A model generated the notes under the pieces. That model worked only from the letters and a program-made list of their open reading frames with translations, did not search any database and was not told where the DNA came from. This document shows positions 1-7,277 of a DNA stretch of 16,776 nucleotides, piece by piece. The DNA lies in assembly GCA_013314865.1 (NCBI GenBank), contig JABUEV010000004.1, forward strand, positions 1 to 16,776. The letters are read 5' to 3'. Source of the stretch: Bacteroidales bacterium. GTDB lineage: Bacteria > Bacteroidota > Bacteroidia > Bacteroidales > VadinHA17. Every line of letters starts with the position of its first letter. Position 1 is the stretch's first letter. The translations under genes and the position numbers were made by a program.

Positions 1-38
1 GGCTTCGCCGAGCTCACCCGACATACCGTCGGGTTCGG
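1..38 (+). repeat. 38-bp hairpin repeat element, copy 1 (window edge)
   Basis: First of four near-identical 38-bp elements in the window, all in this orientation. The parts in order are GGCTTCGCC (a mini-hairpin, GGC/GCC with loop TTC), GAGCTC, then the arm ACCCGAC, a 5-nt loop ATACC, the arm GTCGGGT, and TCGG. CCGA before GAGCTC can pair with the final TCGG, giving an 11-bp stem with a 4-nt bulge (GCTC) on the 5' side. The element is followed by TT and an 8-nt-period array, as in the other copies. The left flank lies outside the window. Only the loop differs from the other copies: ATACC here, TGTAT, AGTAT and AATAT elsewhere. Confidence 0.85.
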
Positions 39-117
39 TTCAAAGATTCAAGCGGTTTATGGTTGAATGGTTGAATGGTTTAGAACAATTAAACCTGCAA
101 AACTTGCAAAACCTAAC
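39..117. repeat. Short tandem arrays of 8-nt then 9-nt period
   Basis: Six 8-nt words follow the hairpin element in unbroken phase from base 39: TTCAAAGA, TTCAAGCG, GTTTATGG, TTGAATGG, TTGAATGG, TTTAGAAC. Then three 9-nt words run from 91: AAACCTGCA, AAACTTGCA, AAACCTAAC. The words are related but not identical, so the period is better kept than the sequence. No coding function is supported. Confidence 0.75.
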
Positions 118-341
118 CCCATGCTTCCGCCGCATCGGCCACATAAGCAACCTCATCTGCCCCCACTCCTCTAAACCTTTTTGTACACGGATTGACCGAC
201 TTTCTGCTATGAATTGAACTCTACCAAGATAGCAAAAAATAACCATCCCTTCCCACTTCTGTGGAAAAGTTTTTGACAATTCTTAAACAAGCTAAATGCC
301 TGCTCTGAAAGCCTCAGAACCCTTTAAAAAAACGAAAACCT
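118..341. other. Gene-free spacer downstream of the tldD operon
   Basis: I see no supported gene, RNA or strong terminator here. A weak 5-bp hairpin (TCTGA/TCAGA, loop AAGCC) lies at 304-318 but lacks a T-run on the strand that would need it. On the minus strand, bases 117-195 encode a short stretch rich in Glu, Ala and Asp (DEVAYVADAAEAWG then stop) with no usable start. It could be a decayed gene fragment, but it cannot be assigned. Confidence 0.4.
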
Positions 342-836
342 TTATTCAACCCTGACAAGATGAAATACCCCCTCAGCTGCATTACCGGCCATCGTGTTTT
401 TGAAACTTATGACCAGTGTCTTGTTCTGTGCATCAGCTTTCCATGTCTCCTTCGATATAAAATCCTGCGGACCTGAATAATCACTTGCCGTGGTGACTGA
501 CTCAACAATTATCGCCCCTTCTGCATCCGACCATGAAGCCTTCGACTTCCTGGGCATGTCATAAATCGTTATTTTATACTCTTTTCCGTCAAGGGTCAGA
601 TTCTCAACGAAAGGATATATCTGCCCTTCACCGGTATCATAAAACCTCTGGGTCAGCAGACTATCGCCCTTTACCGTGACTTCAATACTTGTAAGAACGG
701 GAGTGTATTCCGGCACTACCGATTTCGCCGGATCATACTTCCATTTTCCGTTAAAACCGGATCTCTGTGCCGACAGTTCAAAGGTCAGGCCGGCGGCAAA
801 AACTGCCATCAGCGCAAATAACATTATTTTTCTCAT
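342..836 (-). CDS. Small secreted hypothetical protein (lipocalin-like style)
   Basis: A 164-residue protein of unknown function, predicted to be exported. Residues 1 to about 23 form a classical signal peptide: basic MRK, a hydrophobic core LFALMAVFAAGLTF, and a likely cleavage after LSA. The mature part opens with FNGKWKYDPAKS, a G-x-W start shared by many small Bacteroidota beta-barrel proteins of the lipocalin-like kind, and it alternates short polar and hydrophobic strands to the end (LVISFKNT, GVFHLVRV). There are no catalytic motifs or cysteines in the mature chain. It is the last gene of a minus-strand unit, 32 bp after pmbA/tldE. The fold is inference from style; the export signal is clear. 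I do not recognise a specific family. Confidence 0.8.
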   Translation of the reverse strand: MRKIMLFALMAVFAAGLTFELSAQRSGFNGKWKYDPAKSVVPEYTPVLTSIEVTVKGDSLLTQRFYDTGEGQIYPFVENLTLDGKEYKITIYDMPRKSKASWSDAEGAIIVESVTTASDYSGPQDFISKETWKADAQNKTLVISFKNTMAGNAAEGVFHLVRVE

Positions 837-868
837 ATCTGAATTTTAAAAATTATCTAAACCAGTAA

Positions 869-2185
869 TCATATTCCGCTCAGATCTGCATTCTCGAACA
901 TCAGCGACGGGATTCTCAGTGTTTCATTTTCCCTGATATCGTTGCCCAGTTCGGCCAGTGTGAACCAGAATTTGTTCATGTTTCCTGAAATATTCATCTC
1001 ATTTACCGGATAGGCAAGATTTCCGTCTTCTATGTAAAAACCTTCAAATCCGTATGAAAAATCTCCTGTCGATCCGTTGCAGTTGCCTCCGATAAAGCCT
1101 GTAATAAATATTCCCTTCTTCACGGATTTTATCATCTCTTCAGGGGTTCTTTTACCCGGACTGAACACTATGTTCGATGAACTTCCGGATGTCGGCTTCA
1201 TTCCAAGCTTCCTGCCGTAATAGGTGTCGATGAAGTAATTTCTCAGTATTCCTTTTTCTATTACCGGCCTTTTGACTGCAGCCAGTCCCTCGTCATCAAA
1301 AAGTCTTGATCCCGGACCTCCGGGGATAAGCGGGTCATCAACCACGGTAAGGATAGGGGAGGTGATGAGGCTGTTCTGTTTCCCGGCCAGGAATGACTGT
1401 TTCTGATAGAGGCTTGAACCAAGAAGAGCCTGGTAAATGGGCTGGGCAATGCGCGATGCAACACGGTTTTCGATTATGACGGTGTACTTGCCTGTTGCAA
1501 TCTTGCGCGGATTTATCTTCTTCAGTGTCCTCTGCAGGGCTTTTTCGCCTGTTCCTGCAACCTTAAGTTTGTCCATGAAGAGTGACGATTCATACCAGTA
1601 ATCAGAAGGCCTGCCGGTGTCAGTAGCCACCGATACTTCAGCAACTACCGATACATTGCTGTTCTGATTGTCACCCCTGAAACCGTTGCTGGCAACCTTA
1701 ACCTGGTTTGAGACACTGTCGGAATAGTAGGAACTGACCGAGATTATTCTTTCATCCTTTCCGTAAGCTTCGTCAAGAACCTGCCTTGCCAGGAAAATTT
1801 TCTTCGCAGGGTCAACCGAATCGATTGAGGGATCAAAGTTATTCAGATCAGGGCCGCCTCCCTTGTAATAAAGATCGGGCTCGGGAAGAGACCTGAATTC
1901 GTCTTCGGCAAGATAACGTGTGGCGGCTATAGCTTCCTCCACAAACCTGAAAAGCTCTTCTTTCTTAAGCCTGTTGGTTGAATGGGCGGAATACTTCTTG
2001 TCGACATATACTTCGACCGACAATCCGCTCTGGTTTGATTCCTTCAGGGAATCAATATTCTGATTTCTTATTTCAATATCCGTGCTTCTGTTGTCATAAA
2101 CAGATACTGCCGCCTGGTTTGCGCCGCTTTTGAGAGCGTGTTCAATCACCATATCGGCTAGGCTGTATTTTTCTTCTTTATTCAT
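869..2185 (-). CDS. pmbA: TldE/PmbA-like partner of the TldD metalloprotease
   Basis: A 438-residue member of the TldD/PmbA (U62) family, of the TldE type. In Escherichia coli, TldE and TldD form a heterodimeric protease that degrades unfolded peptides and matures microcin B17; TldE lacks the metal site. Here too the HExxxH motif is absent: the aligned stretch (about residues 240-255, ENRVASRIAQPIYQ) has no histidine. Family hallmarks are the N-terminal GANQAAVSVYDNRSTDIEIRN region, LFDDEGLAA (295-303), SGSSSNIVFSPG (333-344) and the late GGNCNGSTGDFSYGFEG region (366-382). The length fits the family (about 450). There is no signal peptide: the chain begins MNKEEKYSLADMVIEHAL. The gene starts 13 bp after tldD and is surely co-transcribed with it. 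Its cytoplasmic look contrasts with the leader on TldD. Confidence 0.93.
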   Translation of the reverse strand: MNKEEKYSLADMVIEHALKSGANQAAVSVYDNRSTDIEIRNQNIDSLKESNQSGLSVEVYVDKKYSAHSTNRLKKEELFRFVEEAIAATRYLAEDEFRSLPEPDLYYKGGGPDLNNFDPSIDSVDPAKKIFLARQVLDEAYGKDERIISVSSYYSDSVSNQVKVASNGFRGDNQNSNVSVVAEVSVATDTGRPSDYWYESSLFMDKLKVAGTGEKALQRTLKKINPRKIATGKYTVIIENRVASRIAQPIYQALLGSSLYQKQSFLAGKQNSLITSPILTVVDDPLIPGGPGSRLFDDEGLAAVKRPVIEKGILRNYFIDTYYGRKLGMKPTSGSSSNIVFSPGKRTPEEMIKSVKKGIFITGFIGGNCNGSTGDFSYGFEGFYIEDGNLAYPVNEMNISGNMNKFWFTLAELGNDIRENETLRIPSLMFENADLSGI

Positions 2186-2198
2186 AGATCAATCAATT

Positions 2199-3725
2199 TT
2201 AAGCATTAATTCCTCCGACTGTCAGTTTTTTGATTTTAACGGTTGGTAAACCCATTGTGACCGGGGCTCCCTGTCCGTTTTTACCGCATGTCCAGGTGCC
2301 GTTGCTAAGCGCAAAGTCATCTGCGGCCATTTCTATGTCGGCAAGCGCCTGCGGACCGTTACCGATTATGTTCACATCTTTAATGGGCCTTGTAAGTTTT
2401 CCGTCTTCAATCAGATAACCGAATTTGACATAGAAAGTGAAATCGCCCTGGCCGATGTTTACTTCACCGTTGCTGAAGCTTTCGACATAAATCCCGTTTT
2501 TGACGCTTGAGATTATTTCGTCTTTCTTGTGAGGTCCGTTTTCCATGTATGTTGACCTCATTCTCGGCATCGGGATATGTCTGAAGCTTTGTCTCCGGCC
2601 GTTTCCGGTCGGTGCCACCTTGTAGTAATTGGCACTGATCCTGTCGTGAAGATAACTTGTAAGGATGCCTTTGCTGACGAGTGTGGTTTTAGCAGTTGGA
2701 TTGCCTTCATCATCAAAATTCAGTGTGCCTCTGTTGCCGGGGATGGTGCCGTCATCAATAATTGTGACAAAGTCTTCAGCAATCTTCTTTCCCATTTTGT
2801 CGGAGAAGATGGAAAGATTTTTCCTGTTGAAATCGGCTTCGAAGGCATGTCCCATAGCCTCATGGAGAAGTATACCCGAATCTCCTGCACCAAGCACTAC
2901 AGGCATTTCGCCGGCTATAGGCTGTGATGCCTCAAAGAGCAGAGTAGTTTTTGCAACAGCCTCCTTTGCCATTGTATCCATCAGATCATTTGTAAGGAAT
3001 TCCGCACCTGTCCTGTATGAACGGCTTACAGTGAAATTCTCGACCCTGCCTTTGTCTTCCATGATGCATATTCCTGCCAGAAAGACAAGGGGCCTGTAGT
3101 CCCATGTCAGAAGTCCGTCGGAATTAAAGAAGAGAATGTACGAAGTTGTGTCACCAAGGTAAGCGTTTACTTTTGTCACGCGCTTGTCCTGGGCAAACAT
3201 GTTGTCATTAAGTCTTTGAATATACGGTATCTTATCCTTAATGGAAGTCTCTTCCCACGATTTTGTGATGTTGTAGTAGCCGGGAGCAAGGTATTCTTTA
3301 GTCTTGCCTGTAAAAGGCTTTCCTGAGCTGTCGGCGATGTTTGCAGCAGTGGCGGCTGATTTCAGCATTGCCTCGGGAGTGAGGTCTTCGGAATAGGCGT
3401 AACCTGTCTGTTCTCCCTTTACTACTCTTATCCCTACACCTGATGAGATATTGGAATAGGCGCTGTTTACTTTTCCGTCTTCAAGGGCGCTGGTGTTGTT
3501 AAGAGTATGTTCAAAAAAGAGGTCGGCATAATCAGCGCCTTTTGACATGGCGGCCGAAATAACCTTCTTCAGCGTTTCCGGAGTTACCTCGAAATGGTTA
3601 AGGTAACTCTCAGCATTGTCAGATAATCTGGTCATATTGCACGAATGTAACAATGGCGGAACAATAATTGACCCTGCGGCAGCAATAGTGCCTGTTTTAA
3701 TGAAATCACGTCGTTTAATGTACAT
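2199..3725 (-). CDS. tldD: TldD-like zinc metalloprotease with Tat-like leader
   Basis: A 508-residue TldD homologue, the catalytic half of the TldD/TldE protease. The zinc motif HEAMGH (HExxxH) is at residues 288-293, and the third ligand expected from the E. coli enzyme matches Cys480 in TWTCGKNGQG. The DDEG motif (338-341) and FRHIPMPRMRSTYMENG (381-397) are also typical. The first 30 residues are extra compared with the cytoplasmic E. coli protein and look like a twin-arginine signal: KRRDFIK at 4-10, a hydrophobic run AAAGSIIVPPLL, then HSC at 27-29, which could be a poor lipobox. The start at 3725 is the one that includes this leader. It is the first gene of a unit with pmbA (13-bp gap). 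Export is inferred; the protease assignment is firm. Confidence 0.95.
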   Translation of the reverse strand: MYIKRRDFIKTGTIAAAGSIIVPPLLHSCNMTRLSDNAESYLNHFEVTPETLKKVISAAMSKGADYADLFFEHTLNNTSALEDGKVNSAYSNISSGVGIRVVKGEQTGYAYSEDLTPEAMLKSAATAANIADSSGKPFTGKTKEYLAPGYYNITKSWEETSIKDKIPYIQRLNDNMFAQDKRVTKVNAYLGDTTSYILFFNSDGLLTWDYRPLVFLAGICIMEDKGRVENFTVSRSYRTGAEFLTNDLMDTMAKEAVAKTTLLFEASQPIAGEMPVVLGAGDSGILLHEAMGHAFEADFNRKNLSIFSDKMGKKIAEDFVTIIDDGTIPGNRGTLNFDDEGNPTAKTTLVSKGILTSYLHDRISANYYKVAPTGNGRRQSFRHIPMPRMRSTYMENGPHKKDEIISSVKNGIYVESFSNGEVNIGQGDFTFYVKFGYLIEDGKLTRPIKDVNIIGNGPQALADIEMAADDFALSNGTWTCGKNGQGAPVTMGLPTVKIKKLTVGGINA

Positions 3726-3862
3726 ATTAATAGGGTTAAATGTTTACTCATTTTGTTTCTTTATATATTGCTTCAGGAAGCTTGTTTTTTAGGACCATGA
3801 AGTTACCAGTTTCCTGAATAATAAGCGAAATCTGCATCACTAATTATTTTTTACCGGGATAT
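3726..3862. other. Spacer upstream of tldD with an 8-bp inverted repeat
   Basis: This 137-bp gap separates the tldD unit from the serine hydrolase gene; both lie on the minus strand. It holds a perfect inverted repeat, TTCAGGAA at 3772-3779 and TTCCTGAA at 3811-3818, with a 31-bp spacer. It could be a regulator site, or part of a termination or promoter region for tldD. I find no good minus-strand TAnnTTTG box in the gap. Confidence 0.35.
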
Positions 3863-5548
3863 TTATTTAATTCTGACAGCTTCAAACTTCTGTCCGCCCT
3901 GGTAAAGGATTGCTTTAGAGACATTTCCTGAGGCATCCCTGACAAACTCTAGCTGGGCGTCAACGACCTTCAGAAAGAATTTGGTTTCTGATTCCGGAAA
4001 AATTTCAACTTTTTCCTGACCTGTGGCCTGTGCAAAAAGTCGATTTCCATCCCGGGTGACTACAAGAGTGAAACCAGGGCCAAGCTGGTATTCACCAACG
4101 TACTGGCTAAGAATTGTCTCAGAGAGCTGAATCTCTTTCCTCGTAACAGGTTTTTTGTCTGTCCTTTTCCACTCACTTACGTTTCCTCTGTCATTCAAGA
4201 CTGCCTTGCTGACTTTGCCGTCGGATCCGCGCACGAACTCAATTGTAATGAAGGTGTCCTTAATGTAGAATTTGTCTTTTTCATAAGGATTGATCTCCCT
4301 TGCTGAACCTCCCGGTCTTGTAAGGCTAAGTTGTTTGTCAGTCCTGCTTACCACAGCCTGTGTTCCTTCTTCATTTTCATACACTCCTGTAAATTCATCA
4401 AGGATCTTTTCATCAAGCTGAATCTCTGAGGGTTTCCAAGGTTTCCCGATTGCAGAAGCGGCCATCTTCAGAGTAACCATTTCCGGAGATTTGCCGGTTG
4501 TATTTGAGAACACTGCAACAAAGACGTCTTCATCAGGCAGATAGACAGAGTGGGTAAGGAATCCGTTAATGCCTCCCCCGTGCTCTATTGAACGGCTTCC
4601 CTGGAGTTGGGAAATAAACCAGCCGTAGCCATACCCCGCGCCTTCTCCGCCGGGGAATTTGTACTCTGTGTGTGCTTTTTCGAGGCTCTCCTTCGATATT
4701 ACTTTATATGAGTGAAGTGCCTGATTCCATTTAAACAGATCCCCGACTGTTGACTGTATCGCTCCGGCTGAATAAGGAATCAGCATGCTTACAAAATCCG
4801 AATTTACTGTCTTATCGCCTGAAGGCTGGTAGCCCGATGCCCTGTTTTTAATTATTTTCGAATCGTCACCGTAACAGGTTGAAGTCATATTAAGGGGTTT
4901 AAAGAAGTTTTCCTCAATATATTCCCTGTATGTCTTGCCGGAAACTTTTTCAATTATGTATCCCAGAAGGAAATAGCCCGAATTGCAATAGCTCCATCTG
5001 GTGCCGGGAGCAAAATCCATAGGCTTGTTCTTAAAAATGTCTATTATTTCTTCAGGTTTAAGGTCCTGTCTGCTGAAAGTAAGGTATTCAGGAAGGCTGG
5101 TGTAACTTTTAATGCCGGATGTATGAGTAAGGAGGTGCTCAATAGTGATTTTATGTCCGTGAGTAGGATAATCCGGTATAAACCTGGTTATTTCGTCATC
5201 CAGTTTCAGCTTTCCCTGTTCCATAAGCTGAAGTATGGCCACGGCAGTGAACTGTTTTGTAATTGATCCGATTCTGAAAACCATATCCGGTTTCATAGGA
5301 ACATCCAGTTCGAGGTTGGCCATTCCGAAAGCCTTATGATATATTATCTGGCCTTTCCTTGCCACTATTGCAGCGCAACCGGGCTCGCCGGGCCTGAACT
5401 GTTCAGAGAGAAGCTGATCAAATTCTGCTGTAAGAAGTTTTAATTCATTTTTTTGAGAAAGCACCGGGACAGTGATCAGTAAAGCCATTAAAATGCCTGC
5501 TGATCTTATCCCGGAGATTTTTCCATTCCGGGTGGATTTTAAAATCAT
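3863..5548 (-). CDS. Exported beta-lactamase-like serine hydrolase with two C-terminal repeats
   Basis: A 561-residue serine hydrolase of the class C beta-lactamase/S12 peptidase family. An N-terminal signal (basic to residue 15, hydrophobic GILMALLITVPVL, cleavage near SQ at 31-32) predicts export. The catalytic set is complete: SITK at 95-98 (SxxK, Ser95 nucleophile, Lys98), YCN at 187-189 (YxN), and HGGG at 323-326 in the place of KTG. After the roughly 340-residue catalytic domain come two related beta-rich modules of the DUF3471 kind at about 376-460 and 472-561. Each starts with IQL, then EFTGVY or QYVGEY, and ends with EFVR..DG.VSKA. Such proteins are usually esterases or D-amino-acid/peptide hydrolases, and the substrate cannot be told. 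It follows the permease gene by 67 bp and may be the last gene of a four-gene unit. Confidence 0.92.
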   Translation of the reverse strand: MILKSTRNGKISGIRSAGILMALLITVPVLSQKNELKLLTAEFDQLLSEQFRPGEPGCAAIVARKGQIIYHKAFGMANLELDVPMKPDMVFRIGSITKQFTAVAILQLMEQGKLKLDDEITRFIPDYPTHGHKITIEHLLTHTSGIKSYTSLPEYLTFSRQDLKPEEIIDIFKNKPMDFAPGTRWSYCNSGYFLLGYIIEKVSGKTYREYIEENFFKPLNMTSTCYGDDSKIIKNRASGYQPSGDKTVNSDFVSMLIPYSAGAIQSTVGDLFKWNQALHSYKVISKESLEKAHTEYKFPGGEGAGYGYGWFISQLQGSRSIEHGGGINGFLTHSVYLPDEDVFVAVFSNTTGKSPEMVTLKMAASAIGKPWKPSEIQLDEKILDEFTGVYENEEGTQAVVSRTDKQLSLTRPGGSAREINPYEKDKFYIKDTFITIEFVRGSDGKVSKAVLNDRGNVSEWKRTDKKPVTRKEIQLSETILSQYVGEYQLGPGFTLVVTRDGNRLFAQATGQEKVEIFPESETKFFLKVVDAQLEFVRDASGNVSKAILYQGGQKFEAVRIK

Positions 5549-5615
5549 AATGAAAATGGTTTATGTTATTTTATGTATAAAGACGGTTAAAAATCTGTTG
5601 TGTTACAAAAAACTA

Positions 5616-7211
5616 TTAAAATCCTTTAAGATTCATCAATACTGTCGGGATAAGGAGAATAAATCCAAGGAGTATCAGGATGACAATCAGTGGCAGAACC
5701 CATCTGAACCATTTATCGTAAGGTATCTTTGCCACGCTGAGCACTCCCAGAAGCACACCTGAAGTGGGAGTGATTATGTTTGTGAATCCGTCGCCGAACT
5801 GAAATGCCATTACAGTTGCCTGTCGTGAGACACCTATCAGATCAGAAAGCTGGGACATCATGGGCATGGTGAGTGCAGCCTTTGCAGATCCTGAAGGCAT
5901 CACAAGGTTTATGAGGTTTTGAACTACATACATCATGGTAACGGATCCAAGTTTTCCCATTTCAGAAATTGAGCCTGATAGTTTAAACAACAATGTGTCA
6001 ATTATGTTTCCCTTGTTGAGTATTATGATTATTCCTCCTGCAAGGCCCACTATCAGAGCTGCCGACTGGATATCCTTAACACCGTCGAGAAACAGTTTTG
6101 TAATCTGGTTGGGCGAATAATTCATGGCAATTCCCGAAGCAAGGCCCATTGCAAAGAATAAAGTGGCAATCTCCATAATATACCATCGGTAACCCATCAC
6201 TCCGGTGATAAGGATTAGAATAGTGAAAAGCAGGATATTTATTATAAAGAAGTGAACAGATTTCCTGAGTGTCAGAAATCCTGAGAAAAGGAATAAAACT
6301 GTCAGAGCCGGCAGGGCAGGAAGATTGAGAGTCTTATCGCCGGCAGAGAGGCCGGTCACAGGATTCAGCCACGAGAAGATTGCCATTACCGCGGCGATTA
6401 TCAGGTAAATGATCCATGCTGAAACAGGGGTAAAATACGTGATTTTAGCCTCATTGAGTGAATGCAGTTCCCGCCAGTATTTATCATCTTCATATACAGG
6501 CGATGAAGAAGGTTTCTTTTTCACTTTCCTCGCGTAGCGGAGGATGAATAAAATTCCGAAGAAGTTTAACACCACCCAGCAGACAAGACGGTATTCTATG
6601 CCTGAAAAGAGGGGCAGGTTTGAGAGTCCCTGGGCAATTCCTATGGTGAACGGATTGAGGATTGCGCCGGCAAATCCAAGAGCGGCGGCAACAAAACAGA
6701 GTGAGACGCCTGTGATTGAATCATATCCCATTGAAACAGCAAGCGGCACAAATATTACCACAAATGCGATAGTCTCCTCGCTCATTCCAAATACGGCACC
6801 GAAAATGCTGAACATGAGCATAATAATAATGAAAATCAGATTATCGGCCCCAAGTGTGCGGATGAGCCGGTTATGTTCAATCCGCTTGCTGAAATTGAGG
6901 AAAGATTTAATGGCTACATCTATGGATTTGGTTTCGTTCATTATCCAGAATGCCCCTCCGATGATCAGGATGAACACTATTATATCGGCCCTGTCCACAA
7001 AGCCTTCAAAGAGTGCCGAAAAGACCTGCCATGTCTGCGGCTTGCTGTCGGTGTAGTGAAACGATCCCGGAACAACCACATCCCGTTCTATTCCGTTCAC
7101 TGTAACAGTCTGCCGGTCATAAGTGCCGCCCGGAACGATCCATGTAAGTACAGCGGAAAGGACTATGATGCTGAATACAATGACGTATGTATGCGGGATC
7201 TTTTTTGTCAT
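5616..7211 (-). CDS. yfcC: YfcC/DcuC-family membrane permease
   Basis: A 531-residue polytopic inner-membrane protein of the C4-dicarboxylate anaerobic carrier (DcuC/YfcC, ion transporter superfamily) type. It starts MTKKIPHTYVIVFSIIVLSAVLTWIVPGG; the IPHT..V and WIVPGG.Y pattern at the N-terminus is typical of YfcC. About 12 hydrophobic segments follow. Conserved stretches include FGMSEETIAF (about 167-176), GFAGAILNPFTIGIAQGLS (about 200-218), and near the C-terminus NLVMPSGSAKAALTMPMMSQL and DGFTNIITPTSGVLLG. The last two resemble paired re-entrant substrate or ion motifs. Relatives carry dicarboxylates, arginine/ornithine or other small acids, and the substrate here is unknown. It lies 66 bp after a GH2 glycosidase and 67 bp before a serine hydrolase, which suggests uptake of a product released outside the membrane, but this is inference. 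Confidence 0.9.
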   Translation of the reverse strand: MTKKIPHTYVIVFSIIVLSAVLTWIVPGGTYDRQTVTVNGIERDVVVPGSFHYTDSKPQTWQVFSALFEGFVDRADIIVFILIIGGAFWIMNETKSIDVAIKSFLNFSKRIEHNRLIRTLGADNLIFIIIMLMFSIFGAVFGMSEETIAFVVIFVPLAVSMGYDSITGVSLCFVAAALGFAGAILNPFTIGIAQGLSNLPLFSGIEYRLVCWVVLNFFGILFILRYARKVKKKPSSSPVYEDDKYWRELHSLNEAKITYFTPVSAWIIYLIIAAVMAIFSWLNPVTGLSAGDKTLNLPALPALTVLFLFSGFLTLRKSVHFFIINILLFTILILITGVMGYRWYIMEIATLFFAMGLASGIAMNYSPNQITKLFLDGVKDIQSAALIVGLAGGIIIILNKGNIIDTLLFKLSGSISEMGKLGSVTMMYVVQNLINLVMPSGSAKAALTMPMMSQLSDLIGVSRQATVMAFQFGDGFTNIITPTSGVLLGVLSVAKIPYDKWFRWVLPLIVILILLGFILLIPTVLMNLKGF

Positions 7212-7277
7212 GATTTCATTCCGGTCATCAGCCTTACAGCTTTTAGCCGTGACCCTGCCTATTACATTATCTGTTAA

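Noticed and set aside
40..279. 79-codon open frame on the minus strand
   Set aside because: Its end is made by the octad array (FNHST) and repeat DNA, and it has no recognisable domain. Competing short frames cover the same bases, so it is not supported as a gene.
304..318. Terminator for the tldD operon
   Set aside because: The stem is only 5 bp, and no T-run follows it on the minus strand.
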